A stretch of 14,909 bases of DNA from an uncultured Chitinophaga sp. (GTDB taxonomy: Bacteria; Bacteroidota; Bacteroidia; Chitinophagales; Chitinophagaceae). Below the pieces are notes generated by a model, which saw nothing but the letters and a program-made list of their open reading frames with translations, had not been told where the DNA came from and did not search any database. Below are positions 7,595 to 14,306 of the stretch, in pieces. Position 1 is the stretch's first letter. Each line of letters begins with the position of its first letter. The stretch lies in contig NZ_CALNBI010000204.1 in the NCBI RefSeq assembly GCF_937874145.1, forward strand, positions 1-14,909, written 5' to 3'. Both the position numbers and the translations under genes were made by a program.

Positions 7595-8524
7595 ATGAAA
7601 GAAATACAGGAAATATTACAATTGGCGATGGCCCAGCCCGCGATGAGCGATCAGCTGGAGCTGGCGGTAACCGAAACGGTAGCCGTGCCCGATTGCCTGG
7701 ATTACACTTTGCAACGTTATGTGTACGACCGCCCGCTTCCTGTGGAAGATGTGGCCATGGTTGTTTACCAGCCTGCCAAGCGCGGCAAGAGCGCGGCCAT
7801 CGAGCTGCGGTATTGCGTGGCGGGCAACAAGTACTGCCGCAAGCCGAATTGCAATGACCGCGTATGTGCGGAAGGGCATAAGGCGGCGGATTGCAGCAGC
7901 GACAAGCTGCCGTCGATCGATCTGATCACGGTGCGTTTTCATCCCGGGTTCATCCAGTCTTTGCAGAAAAGCAATACGAACAGTACGCTTTTCGAACTGC
8001 AGTCCCGCAAACCATTCATGAAAACCATCCAGCCCTGCACCAAATCGAAATCGGTGTTGGAGCAGATGGTGCATCATAACTACGAAGGGGTGTTGAAAAA
8101 CATCTTTTTACAGAGCAAATCCCTCGAGCTGCTGCTCTTCAGTTCCGACCAGTTCATCCAGAACGACACGGAAGAGCGTTACGGCTGCCGTTTCCTCACC
8201 CAGATGGAAGACCGCTCGAAGATCGAGAAAGCGCGCTCTATTCTCCTGGAGCAGCTGGATGCGCCGATCACGATCCGTGAACTGGCGCGTAAGGTGGCGA
8301 TGAACGAATGTTACCTCAAGAAAGGCTTCAAAGCCATGTACGGCACCACCATCTATGATTATTTCCAGAAGGAAAGAATGGAAAAGGCCCGCGGTCTCCT
8401 GTATGAAAAGGGGATGTCTGTTTCGGAAGTGGCCATGATGATGGGGTATTCCTGCATTTCACATTTCTCTACCGCCTTTAAAAAGCATACAGGCCTGAAA
8501 CCCTGTGAGTTACTGCTTCGCTAA
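7595..8524 (+). CDS. AraC-family transcriptional regulator with N-terminal cysteine cluster
   Basis: The 309-residue protein ends in a standard AraC/XylS DNA-binding domain (about 213-309). Its first helix-turn-helix is around TIRELARKVAMNECYLKKGF and its second around SVSEVAMMMGYSCISHFSTAF, followed by the KKHTGLKP signature. It should therefore bind DNA and control transcription. The N-terminal half is not a recognisable cupin. It contains five closely spaced cysteines at 74, 81, 86, 91 and 100 (CX6CX4CX4CX8C) plus His95, a pattern that could hold a metal or act as a redox switch. That reading is inference. The start at 7595 gives MKEIQEILQL; Met12 at 7628 is an alternative. It is divergent from the AsmA-like gene, which is a possible target by position. 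The ligand and regulon are unknown. Confidence 0.92.
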   Translation: MKEIQEILQLAMAQPAMSDQLELAVTETVAVPDCLDYTLQRYVYDRPLPVEDVAMVVYQPAKRGKSAAIELRYCVAGNKYCRKPNCNDRVCAEGHKAADCSSDKLPSIDLITVRFHPGFIQSLQKSNTNSTLFELQSRKPFMKTIQPCTKSKSVLEQMVHHNYEGVLKNIFLQSKSLELLLFSSDQFIQNDTEERYGCRFLTQMEDRSKIEKARSILLEQLDAPITIRELARKVAMNECYLKKGFKAMYGTTIYDYFQKERMEKARGLLYEKGMSVSEVAMMMGYSCISHFSTAFKKHTGLKPCELLLR

Positions 8525-8550
8525 GGCGTTTTTCCCGGTACGATCATTTC

Positions 8551-8799
8551 TTTTCCCGATTCGATAATCCAGTTGATGGAGATAATTGCATCTTTGTATC
8601 ACGATGCTGGATATCTATCTGGTTTCCTCATAAGCTTCCTTATCAGATTTGACCTAAATCGGGAAGGCTTGCGGTTAGTAAAGCCATTAAAGCGGCGCCT
8701 TATCAAACACCACTCACGACAAAGAGCGGGCGCTGCGATCCGTAAGTTTTTCCACCGTAATTTGCATAAAGCCGTTACTTTTCTGTGACGGCTTTTTTT
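8551..8799 (+). ncRNA. Candidate structured RNA (tentative)
   Basis: A set of non-crossing stems can be drawn on the plus strand. A long-range TTCCCGATT/AATCGGGAA pair (8553-8561 with 8657-8665) encloses GCATC/GATGC (8588-8592 with 8603-8607) and ATAAG/CTTAT with a CTTC loop (8630-8643). Downstream are GGCTT/AAGCC (8666-8670 with 8681-8685), GCGGCGCC/GGCGCTGC (8692-8699 with 8729-8736, one G-U) and the terminator hairpin. The arrangement fits an independent small RNA or a structured 3' UTR of the AraC gene. No known RNA family (6S, tmRNA, SRP, RNase P) is recognised. Short stems also arise by chance, and no promoter with an exact TAnnTTTG box is seen just upstream. Confidence 0.25.
8770..8799 (+). 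terminator. Intrinsic terminator
   Basis: A 9-bp stem AGCCGTTAC/GTGACGGCT (8770-8778 with 8785-8793, one G-U) with a TTTTCT loop runs directly into seven T. It lies about 245 bases after the AraC-type gene, so it ends either a long 3' UTR of that gene or a separate short transcript. Confidence 0.8.
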
Positions 8800-8820
8800 A
8801 TTTCTTCACTTGATATTTTC

Positions 8821-8845
8821 TCAGGAATCCTGATAGCCGCGCGGC
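8821..8845. repeat. Two adjacent palindromes
   Basis: TCAGGA-A-TCCTGA (8821-8833) is a 13-base perfect inverted repeat with a one-base centre. Two bases later comes GCCGCGCGGC (8836-8845), a 10-base perfect palindrome. Both are too tight to be good RNA hairpins and look more like protein-binding sites, though chance is possible. Confidence 0.4.
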
Positions 8846-8945
8846 AAATTGTGGAATGCTGCGGTAAAAATGCGGCTGTCGGGAAAATAATCTACAGCTG
8901 TTGCGCCGCGGACATGAAAATAATAATTGTTAAAATGACAGGAAT

Positions 8946-8974
8946 GGGGGCTGAAGCGGGATAGGAGGGATGGG
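8946..8974 (+). other. Possible G-quadruplex motif
   Basis: Four runs of at least three G are separated by loops of 7, 6 and 2 bases (runs at 8946-8950, 8958-8960, 8967-8969 and 8972-8974), which meets the common G3+N1-7 rule. Three further G-runs follow at 9007-9009, 9018-9020 and 9022-9026. Confidence 0.4.
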
Positions 8975-9038
8975 CAGCTGGATAATGAATCCGTATGAGG
9001 TTGAATGGGATAAGCGTGGGAGGGGGTTGGTGGAAAAG

Positions 9039-9064
9039 AAAAACCCCGCCCAAAAGAGCAGGGT
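9039..9064 (-). terminator. Intrinsic terminator of the PepSY-like gene
   Basis: Read on the minus strand, ACCCTGC and GCGGGGT form a 7-bp stem (one U-G pair) around an eight-base loop, followed by TTTTTC. The pairing is complete only on the minus strand, where it lies 56 bases after the stop codon of the 9120-9587 gene. Confidence 0.8.
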
Positions 9065-9119
9065 CTGTCCTATTTATCCCTATACCTATGAAATACTTAA
9101 TTATGTGTTGTGAGTACTA

Positions 9120-9587
9120 CTAATCAACAATAGTGCCAGCATCGTTTAAGAGTACCGTTTTGGCAGCACCATTTTCTTCGATGCTAACTTTGTAGTAAGA
9201 AGCAACATCCGCTCTTTCGATTTTCCACCCTTCTTTAACAACGGCGGACGGATATTTGTTCTTCAAAGTTCCCAAAACTGTTTCGGGTACGGCGCCATTC
9301 ACGTATTCGCTCCTGGTGGCAACCCATGTGCCCTCGGCATTATACTCTACTGCGGTCTTGATGCCCTCCCTGTCGAAAGAGGCGATCCAGTTACCGCTGG
9401 CGGTCTTGTTCCAGGCGGCATCGGTAGTGCCCGCATACTGGGCGTTCTGCTCGAATGCGGCCTTTACAGGAGCCGGAGCTTCTACTTTCTTAGCTGTAGT
9501 CTTTGATTTTTTGGTGGATTTCTGTTGCGAAAACGCTATGCTGGAAGTGAAGATAGCAGCGCAAAGAAGTAACGTTACTCTTTTCAT
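9120..9587 (-). CDS. Secreted PepSY-like protein
   Basis: The 155-residue product has a clear signal peptide (MKRVTLLLCAAIFTSSIAFS, cleavage near residue 20). A short Lys/Thr-rich linker follows (22-36), then one small domain from about residue 40 to the end. That domain shows the pattern of PepSY-like (DUF2874, BLIP-fold) proteins of Bacteroidota: a helix starting VKAAFEQ, a W-N-K-T strand, FDREGIKTAVEYNAEGTW as paired strands, a second helix PETVLGTLKNKYP, and closing strands ending LLNDAGTIVD. These proteins are periplasmic or surface-exposed and their role is unknown; PepSY relatives are thought to inhibit or bind other proteins. It is transcribed alone, with its own terminator and a weak promoter candidate upstream. 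It is divergent from ileS, 228 bases away. Confidence 0.9.
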   Translation of the reverse strand: MKRVTLLLCAAIFTSSIAFSQQKSTKKSKTTAKKVEAPAPVKAAFEQNAQYAGTTDAAWNKTASGNWIASFDREGIKTAVEYNAEGTWVATRSEYVNGAVPETVLGTLKNKYPSAVVKEGWKIERADVASYYKVSIEENGAAKTVLLNDAGTIVD

Positions 9588-9651
9588 AAAAGATATGGTT
9601 TTTCTCTGTTATACGGTCTTCTCTTTCAGTACCAAAACCTTGCCAAAAACG

Positions 9652-9659
9652 CAAAGTAA
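9652..9659 (-). promoter_or_regulatory. Weak candidate -7 box for the PepSY-like gene
   Basis: TTACTTTG on the minus strand differs from TAnnTTTG at one base. A TTG (minus strand, 9682-9684) lies 22 bases upstream and could be the -33 element. The leader would be about 58 nt. Confidence 0.3.
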
Positions 9660-9761
9660 GTACAGTTTATTGTAAATTACCCAATTTCGACGGCATTTTT
9701 TTTAAAATTCCATTATTTTTTATGAACGGCAGGCCCACAGGGAATCCTCCGGCTATTTTCG

Positions 9762-9805
9762 TAACTTCGCAGAATTTTAATTTTCTTTCATTAACAACCA
9801 GGTGG
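9762..9805 (+). promoter_or_regulatory. ileS leader: candidate -7 box and ribosome binding site
   Basis: TAACTTCG (9762-9769) matches TAnnTTTG at seven of eight positions, and TATTTTCG at 9754-9761 does so equally well. AGGTGG at 9800-9805 is a Shine-Dalgarno-like sequence ten bases before the ATG at 9816, which supports that start. No good -33 TTTG is seen. Confidence 0.4.
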
Positions 9806-9815
9806 GGTATAGATT

Positions 9816-12800
9816 ATGTCCAGCAAATACAAGGAATATAACCAGCTGAATTTACCGCAGATAGAACAGGAAATCCGGAAGGAATGGGAACAGCACCAGA
9901 TCTTCGAAAAAAGCGTCTCTAACCGCGACGGCGCCATCCCCTTCGTATTTTATGAAGGCCCCCCCAGCGCCAACGGCCTCCCCGGTATCCACCACGTAAT
10001 CTCCCGCGCCCTGAAAGACCTCGTATGCCGCTACAAAACCATGAAAGGCTACCAGGTGAAACGCAAAAGCGGATGGGATCCCCACGGCCTGCCCGTTGAG
10101 CTCGGCGTCGAAAAAGCACTCGGCATCACCAAGGAAGACATCGGGAAGAAAATATCCATCGCAGCATACAACGAAACCTGCCGCAAGGAAGTACTTAAAT
10201 ATAAAGACCGCTGGGAAGACCTCACCCGCAAAATGGGCTATTGGGTCGACCTCCAGCGCCCCTACATCACCTTCGAAAACGATTACATCGAATCCCTCTG
10301 GTGGTGCATGCAGCAGCTCTATAAAAAAGGCCTGCTCTATAAAAGCGTTTCCATCCAGCCCTATTCCCCCGCCGCAGGCACCGGCCTCAGCTCCCACGAA
10401 CTGAACCAGCCCGGCACCTATAAAGATGTGAAAGACACCACCGTCGTAGCCATGTTCAAAGCCATCGCCTCCGACAAATCCCAGTTCCTCTTCGACGCCG
10501 CCGGCGCCGGGGAAGAAGTGTTTTTCCTCGCCTGGACCACCACCCCCTGGACCCTCCCGTCCAACCTCGGGCTCACGGTCGGCGAAAATATCGACTATCA
10601 ACTCATCAAAACCTTCAACCCCTACACCCACCTCCCGGTAAATGTAGTGGTGGCCAAAGACCTCGCCGGCAAATATTTCAAAGCCGACGGCGAAAACGGC
10701 GACTTCGCGGCCTGGAAGCCGGAAGATAAAATCATCCCCTGGACCGTAGTGGCCAATTTCAAAGGCCGCCAGTTGGAGAACATCCGGTACGAACAGCTGC
10801 TGCCCTTCGCCCAGCCCGAAGAAGGAGACCCCTTCCGCGTATTGCTCGGCGATTTCGTAACCACCGAAGACGGTACCGGTATCGTACATACCGCCCCCGC
10901 TTTCGGGGCAGACGATAACCGCGTGGGTAAAAAATACGGCATCGGCATCCTCACGCTGGTCGACCGCCAGGGTAAATTCACCGACAGCGTCGGCGAGTTC
11001 TCCGGCCGATACGTGAAGAACTACAAGAACGAAACTGATTATAAAGACGTTGACGTAGACATCGCCGTAAAACTGAAGAAAGAAAACCGCGCCTTCCGCG
11101 TGGAGAAATACGAACACACCTATCCCCACTGCTGGCGGACCGACAAGCCGGTGCTGTATTACCCGCTGGACGCGTGGTTCATCCGCACCACCGCGCTGAA
11201 AGACCGTATGGTGGAGCTGAACAAGACCATCCAGTGGAAACCCGCCGCTACCGGTACGGGCCGTTTCGGCCAGTGGCTGGAAAACATGGTGGACTGGAAC
11301 CTGAGCCGCAGCCGTTACTGGGGCACGCCGCTGCCCATCTGGCGGACGGAAGACGGTTCCGAAGAAATCTGCATCGGATCCATCGCGGAGCTGAACGAGG
11401 GGATCCGCAAGGCCAATGAAGTGCTGGGCGGGGATGTGAACAAGGCATACCTGCACGATGGCATCCTGGACCTGCACAAACCTTATGTGGACGAGATCAT
11501 ACTCGTGAGCCCGTCTGGCAAGCCCATGCGCCGCGAGCCCGACCTGGTGGACGTGTGGTTTGATTCCGGGGCCATGCCTTATGCGCAGTGGCATTATCCA
11601 TTTGAGAATAAAGCCAATATCGATAACGGTCAGGCCTTCCCGGCTGATTTCATTGCCGAGGGCGTGGATCAGACGCGCGGTTGGTTCTATACCCTGCATG
11701 CGCTGGGTGTGATGCTGTTTGATAATGTAGCGTATAAGACCGTGGTTTCCAACGGCCTGGTGCTGGATAAAGACGGTAACAAGATGAGCAAGCGCCTGGG
11801 CAATGTGGTGGACCCGTTCCAGACCATCGACCAATATGGCGCAGATGCCACCCGTTGGTACATGATTACCAATGCCTCGCCCTGGGATAACATGAAATTC
11901 AATGTGGAGGGTATCAAGGAAGTGCAGCGCAAGCTGTTCGGGACCCTTTACAACACTTACAACTTCTTCGCGATGTACGCCAATCTGGACGGGTTCCGTT
12001 TCCAGGAAAAGTACATCCCGCTGGCAGAGCGTCCCGAGATCGACCGCTGGATCATTTCTGTGCTGAACTCGCTGGTGAAGCAGGTGACGGGCAATATGGA
12101 CGAGTATGAGCCTACCCAGGCTGGCCGTGCGGTGCAGGAATTCGTGGACGAGCACTTAAGTAACTGGTACGTAAGGCTCTGCCGCCGCCGTTTCTGGAAA
12201 GGGGAGTATGAGCACGACAAGATCAGTGCGTTCCAGACGCTGTATGAATGCCTGGAGATGGTGTCGCAGCTGATGGCGCCGGTATCGCCGTTCTTCTCCG
12301 ACTGGTTGTATCGCAACCTGAACGCAGTCAGCGGTTTACGTCCGGAAACATCCGTGCACCTGTCAACTTTCCCGGAAGTCAACGAAGGGGCGGTGGATAC
12401 GGAGCTGGAAGAAAGGATGCAATTGGCGCAGGATATTTCGTCGCTGGTCTTGAGCCTGCGGAAAAAGACCAACATAAAGGTGCGGCAGCCGTTGCAGAAA
12501 ATCCTCATTCCGGTTACGGACCCGCATATGAGGGGTCAAATCGGCCTTGTGGAGCACCTGATAAAAAGTGAAGTGAATGTAAAAACAATTGAGTATCTTA
12601 CAGAAACGGAAGGGTTTATCAAGAAAAAGATTAAGCCGAACTTCAAGTCCCTGGGTACAAGGATGGGTGCGAAAATGAAGGCTGTGGCGGCCGCGATAGG
12701 AGGGATGACGCAGCACGATATCGCTACATTGGAAAAGTCCGGGGAATTTGGCTTGACAATTGATAATGAACCTGTTCTGATTGTTTTGACAGATGTTGAC

Positions 12801-13145
12801 ATCATTTCGGAAGATATTCCGGGTTGGACAGTAGCCAATAAGGGTATGTTAACCGTGGCCCTGGATATTACCATTTCACCTGAATTATTGGACGAGGGCA
12901 ATGCTAGAGAGCTGGTGAACCGCATTCAGAAGATACGGAAGGACAGTGGTTTTGATTTAACTGACCGTATCAGCGTGAAAGTACCGGACGTTCCGTCCCT
13001 GAAATCGGCGTTAATGAACTTTAATGACTATATTTGCACGGAAATTTTGGCAGATAGCCTGGAAATAGTGCCGCAATTGCAGGAAGGAACGGAGGTAGAA
13101 GTTAACGAATTTAAATTCAACGTATTAGTTAACAAAAAAAGCTAA
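9816..13145 (+). CDS. ileS: Isoleucyl-tRNA synthetase, type 2, with altered HIGH motif (GIHH)
   Basis: IleRS joins isoleucine to tRNA-Ile in the cytoplasm and edits away mischarged valine. The 1109-residue length and overall sequence fit the long, eukaryote-like type 2 enzymes. In order: the class I signature region PSANGLPGIHHV, where the usual HIGH reads GIHH (57-60); the editing domain with WTTTPWTLPSN (240-250) and GTGIVHTAPAFGADD (353-367); WFDSG (581-585); KMSKR (656-660); then the anticodon-binding region and a C-terminal extension without the Cys4 zinc finger of type 1 enzymes. Type 2 IleRS is naturally resistant to mupirocin, and the GxHH swap is reported to raise resistance further. 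The gene heads an operon: its stop is four bases from the next ATG. Codon choice changes inside the gene: C-ending codons such as CTC and CCC are frequent up to about 11150, CTG dominates later, and the last 550 bases are clearly more AT-rich. Confidence 0.96.
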   Translation: MSSKYKEYNQLNLPQIEQEIRKEWEQHQIFEKSVSNRDGAIPFVFYEGPPSANGLPGIHHVISRALKDLVCRYKTMKGYQVKRKSGWDPHGLPVELGVEKALGITKEDIGKKISIAAYNETCRKEVLKYKDRWEDLTRKMGYWVDLQRPYITFENDYIESLWWCMQQLYKKGLLYKSVSIQPYSPAAGTGLSSHELNQPGTYKDVKDTTVVAMFKAIASDKSQFLFDAAGAGEEVFFLAWTTTPWTLPSNLGLTVGENIDYQLIKTFNPYTHLPVNVVVAKDLAGKYFKADGENGDFAAWKPEDKIIPWTVVANFKGRQLENIRYEQLLPFAQPEEGDPFRVLLGDFVTTEDGTGIVHTAPAFGADDNRVGKKYGIGILTLVDRQGKFTDSVGEFSGRYVKNYKNETDYKDVDVDIAVKLKKENRAFRVEKYEHTYPHCWRTDKPVLYYPLDAWFIRTTALKDRMVELNKTIQWKPAATGTGRFGQWLENMVDWNLSRSRYWGTPLPIWRTEDGSEEICIGSIAELNEGIRKANEVLGGDVNKAYLHDGILDLHKPYVDEIILVSPSGKPMRREPDLVDVWFDSGAMPYAQWHYPFENKANIDNGQAFPADFIAEGVDQTRGWFYTLHALGVMLFDNVAYKTVVSNGLVLDKDGNKMSKRLGNVVDPFQTIDQYGADATRWYMITNASPWDNMKFNVEGIKEVQRKLFGTLYNTYNFFAMYANLDGFRFQEKYIPLAERPEIDRWIISVLNSLVKQVTGNMDEYEPTQAGRAVQEFVDEHLSNWYVRLCRRRFWKGEYEHDKISAFQTLYECLEMVSQLMAPVSPFFSDWLYRNLNAVSGLRPETSVHLSTFPEVNEGAVDTELEERMQLAQDISSLVLSLRKKTNIKVRQPLQKILIPVTDPHMRGQIGLVEHLIKSEVNVKTIEYLTETEGFIKKKIKPNFKSLGTRMGAKMKAVAAAIGGMTQHDIATLEKSGEFGLTIDNEPVLIVLTDVDIISEDIPGWTVANKGMLTVALDITISPELLDEGNARELVNRIQKIRKDSGFDLTDRISVKVPDVPSLKSALMNFNDYICTEILADSLEIVPQLQEGTEVEVNEFKFNVLVNKKS

Positions 13146-13149
13146 TCCC

Positions 13150-14229
13150 ATGGCAACAAAGAAGAAGGTTGCTGGTAAGACTACTAAGAAGGCGGCTCCT
13201 GCGAAGAAAGCGGTAGCGAAGAAAGCGGCAGCGCCGAAGAAGGCAGCGGCCAAAGCTGCGCCTGCCAAGAAGAAGCCGGTAGCTGCGCCTAAGAAGGCGG
13301 CAGCGAAGAAACCCGCGGCTAAAGTTGTAAAACCCGCTCCGAAGAAAGCAGCCGCCAAGAAACCAGCAGTGAAGGCAACCTCTTCCAAGAAAGCCGTACC
13401 GGCCAAAAAGCCGGCTGCAGTAGCGAAGAAAGCGGCAGCTCCCGTGAAGAAGACGGCTGTTAAGGCAGCTCCTGTCGCGAAGAAGCCTGCTCCAGTCGCA
13501 AAAGCTCCCGTAAAAAAATCGGTGAAGGCCGTAACCGTGAAAGCGGTGCCGGTACCCGCACCCAAAACCAAGAAAGCGCCGGCGGCCAAAACCCCGGTTG
13601 CGCAGAATGGGCCGATTATTGCTAAACCCGTAGAAAAAGTAGATATAATGGCAAAGAGCAAACAGGAAAAATCAGAAAAAGAGCCGGTAAAAAAGGCCAA
13701 AGCAGAAGAACCTGCGAAACGGGTTGCTGAGAAACCTGCAGGAAAAACAACTTCCCGCTCCGCCGGAAGCTCCCGTTCTTCCTCCGCCAAACCGGTGGCA
13801 TATGTGCCGGAATTCACCAAGTCCGTTCTCGATCAACCCGAGGCCCCGACTGGCCCGATATATCGCTACAGCGACCCCGAGTTGCAGGAATTCAAGGAAA
13901 TCATCCTGAAGAAACTGGAAGCCGCCAAGAAAGAACTGGTGTTCCTCCAGGGCCTCATCACCCGGAAAGACGAAGCCGGCACCGATGATACCGAGAACAA
14001 ATACATGAGCATGGAAGACGGCTCCGGTTCCCAGGAACGTGAGCAGCTCAACCAAATGGCCAGCCGACAGATCCAGTTTATCGACCACCTCGAGAAAGCA
14101 CTCGTGCGTATCGAAAACAAAACATACGGCATCTGCCGCGAAACCGGCAAGCTCATCGAAAAAGCCCGTCTGAAAGCAGTGCCGCATGCGACCCTCAGCA
14201 TCGAAGCGAAACTCGCTAAAAGCAAATAA
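13150..14229 (+). CDS. Histone-H1-like Lys/Ala/Pro-rich arm fused to a DksA/TraR-like domain
   Basis: The 359-residue protein has two unlike halves. Residues 1 to about 155 are almost only Lys, Ala, Pro, Val and Thr in AKKAAPKK-type repeats, like bacterial histone-H1-like and AlgP-type tails, and should bind DNA or RNA through charge. Residues 167-240 are a charged and Ser/Arg-rich linker. From about 245 to the end is a DksA/TraR-like domain: a coiled-coil region (ELQEFKEIILKKLEAAKKEL, then EKALVRIENKTYG) and a zinc-finger-like end. There CRET (Cys329) and SIEAK replace the two CxxC pairs, so three of four zinc ligands are missing and the fold must be metal-free. DksA relatives bind the RNA polymerase secondary channel; whether this one does is unknown. 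It follows ileS by four bases and is co-transcribed, as in many Bacteroidota. An in-frame ATG at 13648 (MAKSKQEK) could start a shorter, 193-residue form. Confidence 0.9.
   Translation: MATKKKVAGKTTKKAAPAKKAVAKKAAAPKKAAAKAAPAKKKPVAAPKKAAAKKPAAKVVKPAPKKAAAKKPAVKATSSKKAVPAKKPAAVAKKAAAPVKKTAVKAAPVAKKPAPVAKAPVKKSVKAVTVKAVPVPAPKTKKAPAAKTPVAQNGPIIAKPVEKVDIMAKSKQEKSEKEPVKKAKAEEPAKRVAEKPAGKTTSRSAGSSRSSSAKPVAYVPEFTKSVLDQPEAPTGPIYRYSDPELQEFKEIILKKLEAAKKELVFLQGLITRKDEAGTDDTENKYMSMEDGSGSQEREQLNQMASRQIQFIDHLEKALVRIENKTYGICRETGKLIEKARLKAVPHATLSIEAKLAKSK
13156..13620 (+). repeat. Low-complexity Lys/Ala/Pro-coding tract
   Basis: About 155 codons encode degenerate repeats built on AKKAA, APAKK and KKPAA. AAG and AAA, and the GCN codons, are mixed freely, so selection appears to act on the peptide rather than on a DNA repeat, although slippage may still vary its length. 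Confidence 0.85.
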
Positions 14230-14250
14230 CCGTCAGGCAGAAAATAATGG

Positions 14251-14279
14251 AAAGGCCGTCCGGATGGACGGCCTTTTTT
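14251..14279 (+). terminator. Strong terminator of the ileS operon
   Basis: A perfect 11-bp stem AAAGGCCGTCC/GGACGGCCTTT (14251-14261 with 14266-14276) has a GGAT loop and continues into TTT, so the T-run spans 14273-14279. It lies between convergent genes and may also act weakly on the minus strand for the Fic gene, which ends at 14307. Confidence 0.93.
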
Positions 14280-14306
14280 ATGCGGCTGCCATCTCTGTAC
14301 AGTGGC

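Larger units (their letters stand above)
8525..9119. other. 595-base stretch without a convincing gene
   Basis: No tRNA, rRNA or well-supported protein gene is seen. From left to right it holds: a stem-rich segment ending in an intrinsic terminator (8551-8799), two adjacent palindromes (8821-8845), a G-run cluster on the plus strand (8946-9026), and the terminator of the minus-strand PepSY-like gene (9039-9064). A 70-codon frame starting at 8576 has a hydrophobic first half and a very basic second half, but its stop codon lies inside the terminator stem and it resembles nothing I know. Confidence 0.7.

Noticed and set aside
8573..8788. Small protein of about 70 residues, hydrophobic then basic
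   Set aside because: Its stop codon is inside the terminator stem, its start is TTG or ATG without a clear binding site, and it resembles no family I know. It is kept only as an alternative to the structured RNA.
9852..12155. 767-codon open frame on the minus strand opposite ileS
   Set aside because: It is a shadow of the strong codon bias in the first two thirds of ileS. The product is low in recognisable structure and has no promoter or partner.
13125..13820. Ala/Phe/Gly-rich 231-codon frame opposite the basic arm
   Set aside because: It is the complement of Lys/Ala codons (TTC, TTT, GGC, AGC), which gives a hydrophobic-looking but artificial protein.
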